64,000 nucleotides of DNA from Argyresthia goedartella (lineage: Eukaryota > Arthropoda > Insecta > Lepidoptera > Argyresthiidae), in contig OX463812.1 in NCBI GenBank assembly GCA_949825045.1, forward strand, positions 5,626,661 to 5,690,660, written 5' to 3'. Below are positions 53,911 through 64,000 of this stretch, piece after piece. Made by a program: the position numbers and the translations under genes. The first letter of the stretch is position 1. Each line of letters begins with the position of its first letter. The notes under the pieces are model-generated. The model was given only the letters and a program-made list of their open reading frames with translations, was not told where the DNA came from and searched no databases.

Positions 53911-55029
53911 TACAACTTTGGCCAAATCATCTAAATAAGATATTCGCAATCGTTGGTATTAGAATCTTTCCAGTTGGAGAAGTATTCCAATTAATAAAAT
54001 ACGTAAGGGTTTAATTCCGTCTGACATTAAATCAATGGTTAGTTGGTTATATCTTTAAATTTACTTTTCATAGAATCGTTCGGGAAACTCGTAGGGTTCA
54101 TTCATTACTATTTCAAATGCCGAGGGGGGGGCTTGTTGCAGTACTACTGAACAAGCTAAACAAGTGCAGTGCAATGATCAATGCCACAATGCCGGTCGAA
54201 CATGCGGTTTCTGAACATATCAAAGAGAGCTTATGCAATGTGTGTAGATAAACTAGGGTATATAACTGTACATAATTAACTTAACTGGCATTATGTATCA
54301 GTCCCCTAAAGTACTATTCAAATAAATAGTTTTAAGATTGTATTTAAAATAGTTTTAGAATACCAAATAAGGTTGGTGAGGTGTTAGATATATAGAAATG
54401 AGCAATGCCCGGCCGGCTGCAAGCTTCAGTCTCGTAATACACCCACGTATTCCGGAGCACACGCAGTTGTCTTATTTATCGGTATCATTATTATTTAAAT
54501 ATAAGTAAGCATAGGCTAATAATACACTTTCTATGATTACTCTATGCTATAATAAGCATGTATTGTAAGAAACGAAACTAGCTGGGTTGGCCTACATACA
54601 TAGGCATCGAATGATTGAGCGTATCGAGATATTGTTTCGTTGTGCAAGTAGTGTAGAACCCCGATCGGTAAGTTAAGTCATGTGAAAAAAAAGCTACAAA
54701 ATATCTGTCAAGATAGTAAAACCAACGATGAAATATGGTTAAGTTACCATTACCAGTATAGTTATGTGGGTAGTAAAATTATACATGTTATTATTAATCT
54801 TAATTTCAGAAGAATATCAGCACAAATGTTTGTGATTTATTGTGATTTGTCGGTACTTTGCATATTCATTATCTTTATTTTGCGAAAACCTTGGATCACT
54901 TTCCACTGATAAAGCGCGAAATACTGAAGTCTAAAACCCACTACTTCAAACGCGAGTTGATATATATTATCTGAATAACTATTATTTTATTCATTTTTGG
55001 GTTTCCGTGCCTTTAAATTGAAAAAACCG
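53911..55029. other. Unassigned stretch
   Basis: No gene, RNA or transposon recognised; short open frames such as 54682-54909 have no family signature. Confidence 0.5.
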
Positions 55030-55710
55030 GCTAAATGCGTGTCGGACTTCCCACATTAAGGGTTCCGTGCCAAATGTAGAATATAAGTCTAATAAATTAA
55101 ATTAGGAAGGTACTAACTTAACATACACCTGATACACCTAGCCAAAATATCACTATCATTCTTCACCAGCAGATAATTACTTTATTTTTCATAATGTTTG
55201 TATGAATGACAAAGTTATATTTGCGGTTTTTTTTATAAATGTTTTATATCTTAAAATCTGCTTATTTTATTTTGTTAAAACTGATTTTCGTTGAAAGTGT
55301 TTATTGAGATACACTTTTTTTTTTTTTGATTTTTCACTCTCTTACTTTAAAAGTTAGAGGGAGGGATACAATTTTTTCCACTTTGGAAGGGTCTGTTTCT
55401 TTAACGATTTACTTTGAGGAGAAATTATTTCAGAAAACTCAACGTCATTTTTATAGACTCTGTAAGACATATAATTTTGATGAAAAAAAATGGTTTCAGT
55501 TCCATGTATGGGGATTTTTTATTTTTTCAATTTTCGTATAAAAGTCGTAAAGAGGTTCACAGAATACATCTACATACCAAGTTTCAACTTGTGTAGTCTT
55601 AACAGTTTCGGAATAAAGTTGCTGTGACATATGGACGGATGGACGGACGGACAGGCAGACTTGACGAAACTATATGAGTTCCTTGTTTCTCTACGGAACC
55701 CTAAAAAGGA
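55030..55710. repeat. Dispersed repeat R2, longest copy
   Basis: Starts GCGTGTCGGACTTCCCACAT, AAGGGTTCCGTGCC and ends GGACGGATGGACGGACGGAC, CTACGGAACCCTAAAAAGG. The GGGTTCCGT / ACGGAACCC ends are inverted relative to each other. Small open frames (55326-55596) are shared features of the repeat, not a gene. Confidence 0.65.
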
Positions 55711-56107
55711 TAATTGAAATAGGATCACATCGTTCTACGTCTGTCAGTCCGTCAAGACTCTTTTCAGAAACGCGTGGAGGTATGTATTAATTTGAATAAA
55801 TAACAATTGATTAAATCTGTGGTCTCATGAAGAAATTTATGTAACTGCTGCATAATGTCCAATTATGAACAGATACATACGATGCTTTATCTACACGCAT
55901 ATTATATGCTCTCAACGATGTGTTCAGCAACCGTATGTTACGATCGTAATTGTATTAACTTCGAATAGAACGTCATCTCTACTGATATTTGAGTTAAGGT
56001 TAAATCGAATTGCTGTTTTCAGAGATGTTTGAAATTTAAATGTATCAAAAACATCGAATTTGAATATGAAGCTTGCTTTGATTTCCACATATGTCTCATA
56101 GGTACAC

Positions 56108-56249
<142 letters not shown>

Positions 56250-56504
56250 TATACCCTTATCTGTTAATATTTAAGAAAAGTAATAATGCTTACCTTTAAC
56301 TGTACGCTAGAATCTTAGGAGAAGTTGCGAGTCATTCCCAACACAAGTATTATTATTACTTACTGGGAAGTCTTGTTATATGCTATGTTAACAGTTTCTA
56401 TGAAATTAAACAACTTTTTGTTTTTTTTTTTGTTATATGTTCAAGATTTGAATAAGAACATCGAATTCAATATTATTATGAAGCAATATTAACATTTTCA
56501 CAGA

Positions 56505-56730
56505 TAGTATTTGTACCGGCGACTCTGTGGCGCGGCGGTTGTGGCTCTGCCTACGAGAGCGAGATACTCTACGTATGCGAGAGGTCCCGGGTTCGATCCC
56601 CGGCTGGGGGTAAGGAAAAAAAACAGTTTATATGCGTGTGACGTTACTCTTTCTAGTATCCACAACACAGGGTATCTTAGTGTGGGGCCAGAAATAATGT
56701 ACATTCCTGTAGATATTTTTTTTAAAGTTA
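56505..56730 (+). repeat. tRNA-derived SINE
   Basis: Box A-like TGTGGCGCGGCGGTTGTGG (56526-56544) and box B GGGTTCGATCCCC (56589-56601) followed by a tRNA-unrelated body with CAACACAGGGTATCTTAGTG and a T-rich end. Spacing and order suit a tRNA-headed SINE. Confidence 0.7.
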
Positions 56731-56884
56731 GTTGAATTTTTTATGAGGCAATTTGACTGAACATTGGGCAAAACTTTTTATTGTTACCCTTTGTGAAATA
56801 TCGGTGTTAGTTTGGTCATGGTAGTTGTGTTAGCTTTGAACATTAGGAGCTCGCCATCAACGAATCCCTTTTCGCTTCCAGCGT

Positions 56885-58975
56885 GAAGCATTATACATCG
56901 GCAACCAGGGCTATCGTTCTTTTTTTTAGTCCGTTGTCCGAAGCATACGCCGTAGAAATATTTTTTGTATAATTATAGTTATAATACAGAATAGATCCCT
57001 GTTGGACTCCCATCTTCACCTGAAAACCCGACGATTTTGTCCTATTAATGTCAGCTATTTGAACCCTCCCTTCTAAATACGATCTCATAAGCTTAAAGCT
57101 ATTGCCTTTTATGCCTTAGTGTTTTAGCTTTAAGAGCAATGTTTTGTGGTCTACACAGTCAAATGCCTTGGACAGGTCATTCGATTTTCCCACGCATTAA
57201 AAATATGTTTAACTAACATGACTCTCAACTCCATATTTTAGCTAATTTATGGGCAAGTTCGTCTATCACCGAGCTAATAATGTTTCCTGACATGCCCTAA
57301 TGATCCTCAGATTTTTTCAAATTTAACAACTTAAATATATTAATGCTATAGGGCTCAATATATAGGAATGAGAAATCTTGATTACAATTTTTAACATTGT
57401 CTTTTGAAAATGATGCAGTAAGATCTGGAGACCACTCTTACGAAGCCGTAGTAACAATTGGAACATTTGTAAATAACTGTTCAAATGCGGCCGCGATATC
57501 ATCGTTAGAAGTTATTACATAAACATAAGTTAATAATAAACTCGGACGAATACAGCTCAATGATGGCTAGGAGAGTATACAAAGTGACAACGCCCACTGT
57601 CAATGGGCGTTGTCAACAGAGATTCAGTTCCTTCTCCTTCCCCTTTTCATACAACGTAGTCTGTAAGAACACAGACATTAAACACTCCAGCATCCCAGAG
57701 GCTAAGGTTACAATAACGAAATGGCTGTCGACTCTAGATTATGACAAAACCGAAGCCCTCCTATCCGTTTGTACCTAAGTAATAATAATACACACATATT
57801 TATTTATATTCCTATATAATCACTAATCTAAACACACATACACATTATATTTATTTTACATTATCTATATCCACATTACATCCCTCATAAAATTAAACCG
57901 ATTATGAATTATCTTTATTTATCCTTAAAATTCTCTGCATACATACACAATACCACTCTTATTTGTAATATATACATATTTATGTAACTGTTGGTCTTAC
58001 TTAGCTTAAATTTTTAGTTTTATATCATTTTCCTTTTTTTCACTAAAACTTAAATAAAATCATTTCCGTCTTTACGAATAAACTAACTTATGTAGTTAGC
58101 AACTAATTAAGTATTTGTAAACTTCTAATATGGCCAGGACTCCTCGTGACAGGTTAAGCCTAGTGTGGGGTCCACAAGCAACTTGTATATTTCAACCCAA
58201 TCTGGTAAATAAATATTTTGTATTTTGTATTTTGTATTAGTTTATCTTCAATCTTAAGTAAAAAGCTACGGTCTCCTGATTTTGATTTACCTGCTTCTCT
58301 ATTTATGATATTCCAAATTGTTTCAGTTTTATTCGACGATGTAAGAATCTTCGTTTTTATGTGTTCGCATATAGCTTTAACGCAGACGGCCCTAAATATT
58401 TTTGAATATAATTTTACATGTTGAATAAAAATTGGTTCATGTGTAGATGTTTTTTTTGCCATTAAGTGTATCCCTACTTTATCGGATTCCTTTTGTCGGA
58501 TTCCTTTTCCACGAAATCCTACTTTAATATCGTTATTTGTATGCTAATGTAATTTAAAATTGTTTTCAAAACTATCTGAAAAATTGTTGAATAAATCCGT
58601 AAAGTGATCATTCGCTTTTTGAGTATTATTTTGAGTAAGGTAAGCTACTTTATAAATGTTTCTTTTTTGTTGTGATTGGCATACACAAGACTACTTCCTG
58701 TGATTTTGAATCTACTTCTAAGTTGTCAATTTGCCCACTGTGATCAGACTTTAAACAATTTACTGTACACTTCTTAAAAATTTCGCAACCGCAGAAAACA
58801 TTATCAAGGCAGGTTGCAGTAGTTTCAGTTATACTTGAGGGCTATGTGAAGATGTTGACTAAATTTAATGATTTAAAAATTATTATTAATTTAGTATGCA
58901 ACGGGGAGTTCACCAGCAAGTCTATATTGAAGTCATGCAAATGACTACTTTTTTGTTATCCTTTTTTGATACTTT
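56885..58975 (-). mobile_element. LINE-F, related to family A, split by another LINE
   Basis: Minus strand: endonuclease end (58960-58740, CLDNVFCGCEIFKKCTVNCL), linker (58462-58250, KLYSKIFRAVCVKAICEHIK and FLLKIEDKL), then after an insertion DDIAAAFEQLFTNVPIVTTA (57510-57450), decayed RT with LSKAFDCVDHKTLLLKLKH (about 57180-57120) and LEGRVQIADINRTKSSGFQV (57075-57010). 5' and 3' parts are missing. Confidence 0.75.
57535..58245 (+). mobile_element. 5'-truncated LINE inserted in LINE-F
   Basis: Plus-strand C-terminus TKWLSTLDYDKTEALLSVC then TAA (57776-57778), AT-rich 3' UTR, and a TATTTTG-repeat tail (58213-58240). It interrupts the LINE-F linker, which continues on both sides on the other strand. 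Same group as 16437/19497 and 26600-29290. Confidence 0.78.
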
Positions 58976-58977
58976 TT

Positions 58978-59270
58978 TTAGGGTTCCGTAAATACAGGAC
59001 CCTGTTACTAAGACTCCGCTGTCTGTGTGTTTGTCTGTCTGTATGTCCGTCTGTCACCAGGCTGTATCTCATGAACCGTGATTGCTAGACAGTTTATTTT
59101 CGCAGATAATGTATTTCTATAACCCGGAACCGAGATATAAATATAAAAGGGTTCTACTTTAAACGGTATTACGGCTTAGATTTATATGCATACGTGAATG
59201 TTGTTGTGCATACGCTTCGCTGCGCTATGCTCCGGTTTTTTTCTTCTAATTTCCAAACTAACCTATACTA
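58978..59270. repeat. Dispersed repeat R2-like fragment
   Basis: Begins TTTAGGGTTCCGTAAATACA and has CTGTCTGTATGTCCGTCTGT, the same two signatures as the copies near 40.2 and 55.0 kb, with a different interior. Confidence 0.5.
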
Positions 59271-60744
59271 ACCTATAGCAACCAACATAACCTAAATAGA
59301 AATGTAGTCACAATAACCTACTCTGACCAAATTTGCTTGTCAGTTTTCATTACTTTCAGTCTCAAGCTATAAAATTACTTTACAAATAAGCTTACAAAGG
59401 AACGTTAGTTAAAAGGAATTTTGAAATTATTTTTGCTTTTCGTTACTACAATTGAACAAAATTTTACTGATTTTTTTAAATCTTATCTGAAAAACTATTG
59501 AGTTAGTCAAACTGAATTCATGACTTAGAATGACCCCAACTATCCGTCAAAAATCACTACCGTCCCTTTGAAGGGGATTATCAAGAGCAATACCTTTTTG
59601 CGGGGCTTAAACCGCCTATAATAACACAATATTGCTGATATTGCTTAGTATTCGCAAGGAATTCAAAACCTATAGGGTTCTTCCCGTTTACCTAGAATCA
59701 AAAAATTCGGCACGAGGTAAGATCCTTCAGCACAAATAACGAATAAAATGAAAATTGTAAATGTGTAGTTATTTCACAATAAAATTAACTATGGTCCAAC
59801 TCGCACTTGGCCGATTTTTGAAGTGAAAACTTCTTTAGGCGTGTTGAGCACTTTTTGGGCGGGGAAAAATCCTTGATTTCGCGTCATCGTCAAATCGTAC
59901 CGTCACGCTTTTTTATATGATCCTGAAATTCGACTTCACTACAAACAGCCGCATGGTTGTAGTTCTGCCTACAAAGCGAGGGTCCCGTGTTCCAGTCCCG
60001 GCCGGAGTGAAAGAAGAATAAAAAAAAAAACTTTTTGTTATTTCATAAATTAATTGTTCTTGTGAAATATGATTCAAATAAATAACGAAGTTTTTGTATG
60101 AGCGTCTGCAGAATTTCAACAGCTAGAAACACAAACACAACCTTAGCATACGAAATTCATTTTTCATTAGATAAATCCCTAATTGGTGGATTCGAGGGAC
60201 GAAGGCTGACGCAGTCAGCCGAGCCGAGCCGAGAGCTGTTTTGAGTTCTAGAAAAAGGCGCTGTAGTTTACGATGAGCAGTATTATGGGTTTTTCGAGGG
60301 TAAAAAAACGATCGAGATTGGTTTCATAACTATTTTAAAATTGTTATTATGAAATAACGAAAGAGGCGCCATCGGGTTAGTGTCCGAAAAAGACAGTTTC
60401 TTTTTCTGGTCAACAGATGCCTCTGTACAGAAATTTAGAATTAATTAAAGAGTCAGTAAACAATAATCGGCGAAGTGCGAGTCAGACTCGCGCACGAAGG
60501 GTTCCAAACCATCGGACAACATTTGTATGTCAGACAAAATAATTAAACAAAAACAAAAAGTTTGTGTGGGTTGGCATTCGAACCCATGACCTCAGTAATA
60601 CGAAGTCGACATCACGCTAACCGAGCCATTCCATTGCGTTTCAAAAGCTGCAAAATTTACGATTAAGTGCAATAACTATTAGCAAAGGGCAGAGATGGTT
60701 TAAAAAGGCCGGCAGTATATATTTTTTTCATAAACTAACCTCAA
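59271..60744. other. Non-coding stretch with two tRNA-like SINE heads
   Basis: At 59930-60020 (plus), GCCGCATGGTTGTAG and GTGTTCCAGTCCC at tRNA-like spacing. At 60545-60645 (minus), box A-like TGGCTCGGTTAGCGTGATG and box B-like GGGTTCGAATGCC. The rest shows no gene. Confidence 0.45.
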
Positions 60745-60781
60745 AATGAATGAATGAATGAATGAATGAATGAATGAATGG
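60745..60781. repeat. (AATG)n microsatellite
   Basis: Eight to nine uninterrupted ATGA/AATG units (AAAATGAATGAATGAATGAA onward). Confidence 0.95.
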
Positions 60782-60984
60782 TGCTTCTCCAGCCAGGGTT
60801 CAAAACCTGTTCCGGTCTTTCGGCCGAGCACGAGTTTTGAGGGGGGGCGGAATGACTTGCTCGATAGGAGAGGAAGGAGCGTGAATTCAATCGACCGACT
60901 CTTCAGCCTGAAGCCAATATAGGATATGTGGAATGGTGAGGATATAGGATTTGGAGAGCAGCTGTTGCTTTCTTCAAGTTCATG

Positions 60985-63060
60985 TTTTCCTTCTATTTTC
61001 AGGTATTGTTATAGGTTGAGTTTCCTGTCCTGTCGTGTTCGTTTGGGTTATCCGGTAAGGTCTCCGTTTCGCTTTCGCTGTCTGTTTCTGGAATATGGTA
61101 TATTTGGCTCGTTGCCTTTCTGACTTCGTCCCTGTTGTGTGCTGATTCTGTCCAGTAACTGTGTTCTTTACCGTAGTATTTGATGTCATGCTTAAGGGAA
61201 TCTTTCCAGGTATAAATGGGTCGGCCAACTTTCTTCTTCTTTGCTTCGTATTTCAATGCAGCGTGGAGTAGGTGTTTTTGTGGGCGTCGTAGAATATGTG
61301 TATAGTAACACATCCGATGGTTTTTGATTTGTTTGGTTATTGTTTTGCCCTGTAGTAAGTCAGGAATTTTGTGGTGTCTTGGATAGCTTCTATCGTTCTC
61401 AAACATGTCTCTGAGGATCAGGCGTTCATATTTTCTTAGTCTAGAATGGTTTGCTTTGGTGAGAGCTGCCGTTTTAAGTCCGTATGTTATACATGGTGCA
61501 ATAACCATTTTGTAAATCAGGCGTACTATTTTCCAGTCCATGTTGGATTTCTTTATAAAATGCATTAGGGCCTTGGAATTGCCTATGGCTTACCGGCATC
61601 TCTTCTTTATTGTGTATCTCCTACTATGTCCTGCCGTTATATATGTGCCGAGATATTTTATTTCGTCTACGATCACTTGTGGGCGCTGGGTGTTTATGGG
61701 GTCTCTTATAAGAATTTTCGTCTTTGTTTCATTAGTATCGAGACCTACTGTTTTTAATAGTGCTTTCAAGTGCGTGACGATTTGGTCAAATGTTGTAAAT
61801 CTTGACAAACGATGATGAGGTCATCCGCGAAGGAGAGAATAAGTGGTAAGACTATTTCCTCATCTTGGTCCAGTTTTATGTTGGGAATTTCGTCTTCCAG
61901 TGTTTTGAGGACATCATCTATTAATATTGTAAATAGTCTTGGTGACAGTGGACAGCCTTGTTTTACTCCTTTTCCTATGTTGATCAAGTTACTTTGCTGT
62001 CCGAACCATTTGATGCTGGTCCGTTCATACATGCAGGCTTTTATTATCCTATTGGTTAAAATCCTATTGTTCCTTGAAAGGAGAATATCCTTGAGCACGT
62101 TTAGGTCTATAGTATCAAATGCTTTGGTACTATAGACCTTTGGTAGTATCTAGCGCCAGTACATATGTTCTGTTACCCGCGCGCCATTCTTTGTCTAATA
62201 CTCTGCGTAGTGTGAAGATGTGGTCATCGGTAGATCTAGTGCGGAAAAATGCTGCTTGGTAGTTCCCGAGTTCTTTTGTTATCTCGTCTAGTTTGATGAG
62301 CAGGTATGTCGCGTTTATGCGATATCCTGTATTACACATTGTTATACGGCGATAGTCATGGGTGTCTTGAGGGTTTCTGGTTTTGGGGATAGTTACTTGG
62401 ACCGTTTCATTCCAGGACTCCGGTATTATATTTTCTGTCCACGCTCTGTGCATTGTTTTGGTAATAACCTTTGACAGTTGTGGCGGTATTCCTTTGTACA
62501 GTTCCGGGACTACCTGATCTGTACCCGGCGCTGTTCCGTTACGCATGCGGCTGATTATCGTTTTTATGTCGGCTATTGTTGGACCATTTTCTAGATAGTC
62601 AGGGTTTAATGAAGTTTCGTTAGGGATAATCATAATTTTAGGGCCTTCTGATTTCCTTAATTCCTGTTCCCAGCGTGACATTGGGATAAATCGTTGTTTT
62701 TTCCACCGTCTCGATTGAAGCTGGTGTCGTCTGTAATAGTGTTACACGATTTGCATGCGTTTGCTTGGGTGTGTTTTTCCTAGGCCTTCAAAAAATGCTC
62801 TGCATTCTCGTTTTTCTTCATTATCAATAATTTCCTCAAGACGTCGTCGGCATTCTTTGAGTTGTTTATTGATTGTTTGGTCGGTTGTTCGACGTCTTTT
62901 AAGGAATTTGGTCTTTTGCAAATTTGCCAGAGCAATTCGGTGTTCCCGCGATGTAACGGGTTTTACGGAAAATGTTTTTTGGGCTACTGACTTCATAGCC
63001 CCTGTAATAGATTCCCACGGAATGTCGGGCGTATAATCGTCGTCATTTTCTATAAATATG
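60985..63060 (-). mobile_element. LINE-G, near-complete RT region, broken by frameshifts
   Basis: Minus strand: pre-RT basic region (62996-62742, KQLKECRRRLEEIIDNEEKR), fingers (62681-62130: MRNGTAPGTDQVVPELYK, ESWNETVQVTIPKTRNPQ, DDHIFTLRRVLDKEWRAGN), motif A damaged at 62115-62150, palm (62098-61766: GVKQGCPLSPRLFTILIDDV, LILSFADDLIIVCQD), thumb (61808-61590, DEIKYLGTYIT) and C-terminus (61565-60999: ITYGLKTAALTKANHSRLRK, HRMCYYTHILRRPQKHLLHA, GRPIYTWKDSLKHDI). The QGCPLSP/FADD set and C-terminal 'GLKTAALTK..LRKYER' layout resemble RTE/L2-type LINEs; the clade is unresolved. Not part of families A or C. Confidence 0.83.
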
Positions 63061-64000
63061 TAGTTGTTCGCCGTAAGTTATTCCATAATCCCGTTATGGT
63101 ATTTTACTTTTGTGTTATTCATTTCATCTCGTACTAGGGCGGTGTACGAACACTGTTTATAGTTGAACTTTAAAACTATTATCGCTTTGTACTTAGTTTG
63201 GGTTGTACTCTTTGTTGATTCACAATTTTTAAATAATTACTTTGATTTAACGATGTTAAATGATCGCAAGCTTAGTGCAACGAAATATAAAACTACTATT
63301 GATGCGGTCTTTACAAGACATTAAAATACATTCAAATCAAAATTGTTCGTTTCATAATTTAGCTACCATAAACCTATTAAACCATAAACTTATCAGTTTT
63401 ATAAATTGGCGATGATGCTGCTGGCTGATATGGTGACAGATTTGTTGAAATTATGGATGGAAGTTGATTTTACTGAAGTGTAAACTTATTGAGTTACGTA
63501 AAATAATTGTTATTTTTAATTTTTAAGTGCAACCATAGTTGTTATGTTAAATCATTGTAATTTTTTCTTGTTAAGTGAAACCTTTATTTTTATGTTAAAT
63601 AGTTGTTATTTTTTTCTTGTTAAATGAAACCTTAGTTTATGTTAAATAATTGCAATAATTAGCGCATTAAATTAAAATTGTATATCACATTATAGTCTTT
63701 CTACTGATAAATAAAACAATTCATGCGAAATTATTTCCTAATCACCCTTTGGGTACTGTCGATAGAATCAAACTTATTTTCAACATATTTTAAGTTTAAA
63801 AAGAAGTGTTTTAGATCAAGGATTATAGTTTATAATACTTCTTTACAAACCAAAAATAATAATCTATAATAATAATCGTCAAGTTATTGACGATATAATT
63901 CACAAGCTGTGTAGCTTTCAGTTTTCACTTCTATCGGCAGTCCCCAAACACTGCCCGTTTTTTTATTCAGATGTTGACTTGCGTTCGAACTATAGGCTCT
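63061..64000. other. AT-rich end of window
   Basis: No gene found. It contains a short tandem repeat at 63525-63665. Confidence 0.5.
63525..63665. repeat. AT-rich tandem repeat, about three units of 50-60 bp
   Basis: GTTATGTTAAATCATTGTAA, TTTATGTTAAATAGTTGTTA and TTTATGTTAAATAATTGCAA recur, each preceded by (G)TGAAACCTTTA- or CAACCATAG-type sequence and separated by TTTTTCTTGTTAA. Confidence 0.65.

Noticed and set aside
54682..54909. 75-codon open frame with hydrophobic C-terminus
   Set aside because: No motif, no splice or promoter context, AT-rich; likely chance.

Overview
This is a piece of an insect nuclear genome, almost certainly a moth or butterfly. It has an odorant-receptor gene with lepidopteran-style motifs, spliced genes with standard GT..AG introns, and a high load of degenerate LINEs, Tc1/mariner-type elements and tRNA-headed repeats. 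No bacterial or viral gene organisation is visible. Every function below is read from the sequence and motif memory; no database was searched.

Host genes. (1) An odorant-receptor gene lies on the + strand. Seven exons (25630-46172) join in phase to 387 codons, ending just before the usual short last exon, which I could not find. (2) Five exons of a second gene lie on the - strand at 23589-21278. Their splice phases all agree, and they encode ASH/MSP-type beta-sandwich repeats like those of ciliary or flagellar proteins. The two genes are divergent, about 2 kb apart. (3) A possible terminal exon of an unknown + strand gene occupies 7-208.

Transposon landscape. 1-9 kb: a minus-strand LINE (family A) split by two other LINEs, then a plus-strand LINE (family C). 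9-12 kb: a coiled-coil ORF remnant, a Tc1-like transposase pseudogene with an apparent intron, and a diverged tandem repeat. 13.3-19.5 kb: two related IS630/Tc1/mariner elements with inverted repeats of about 0.6-0.7 kb. The first carries an 8-bp-TSD, THAP-encoding (P-like) insertion, which itself contains a MITE. The second (DD41D spacing) sits in a LINE 3' UTR. 20.6-21.2 kb: a dispersed repeat with a nested palindromic MITE.

The receptor introns are packed with elements: a jockey/CR1-like LINE in intron 2; an RTE-like 3' tail ending 10 nt before exon 4; a Ty3/gypsy element of CsRn1 type with both LTRs in intron 4, itself split by a family A LINE; an RNase H-bearing LINE, a family C LINE and family A pieces in intron 6, plus a foldback MITE ending 18 nt before exon 7.

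46-64 kb holds a second long family A LINE (with a nested LINE and an internal duplication), a related LINE split by another LINE 3' end, tRNA-headed SINEs, a CA microsatellite, and a further LINE with a small inverted templated insertion in its RT motif A. The most informative observations are the two in-phase host genes, the nesting events whose pre-insertion sequence can be read from a paired copy, and two foldback micro-duplications.
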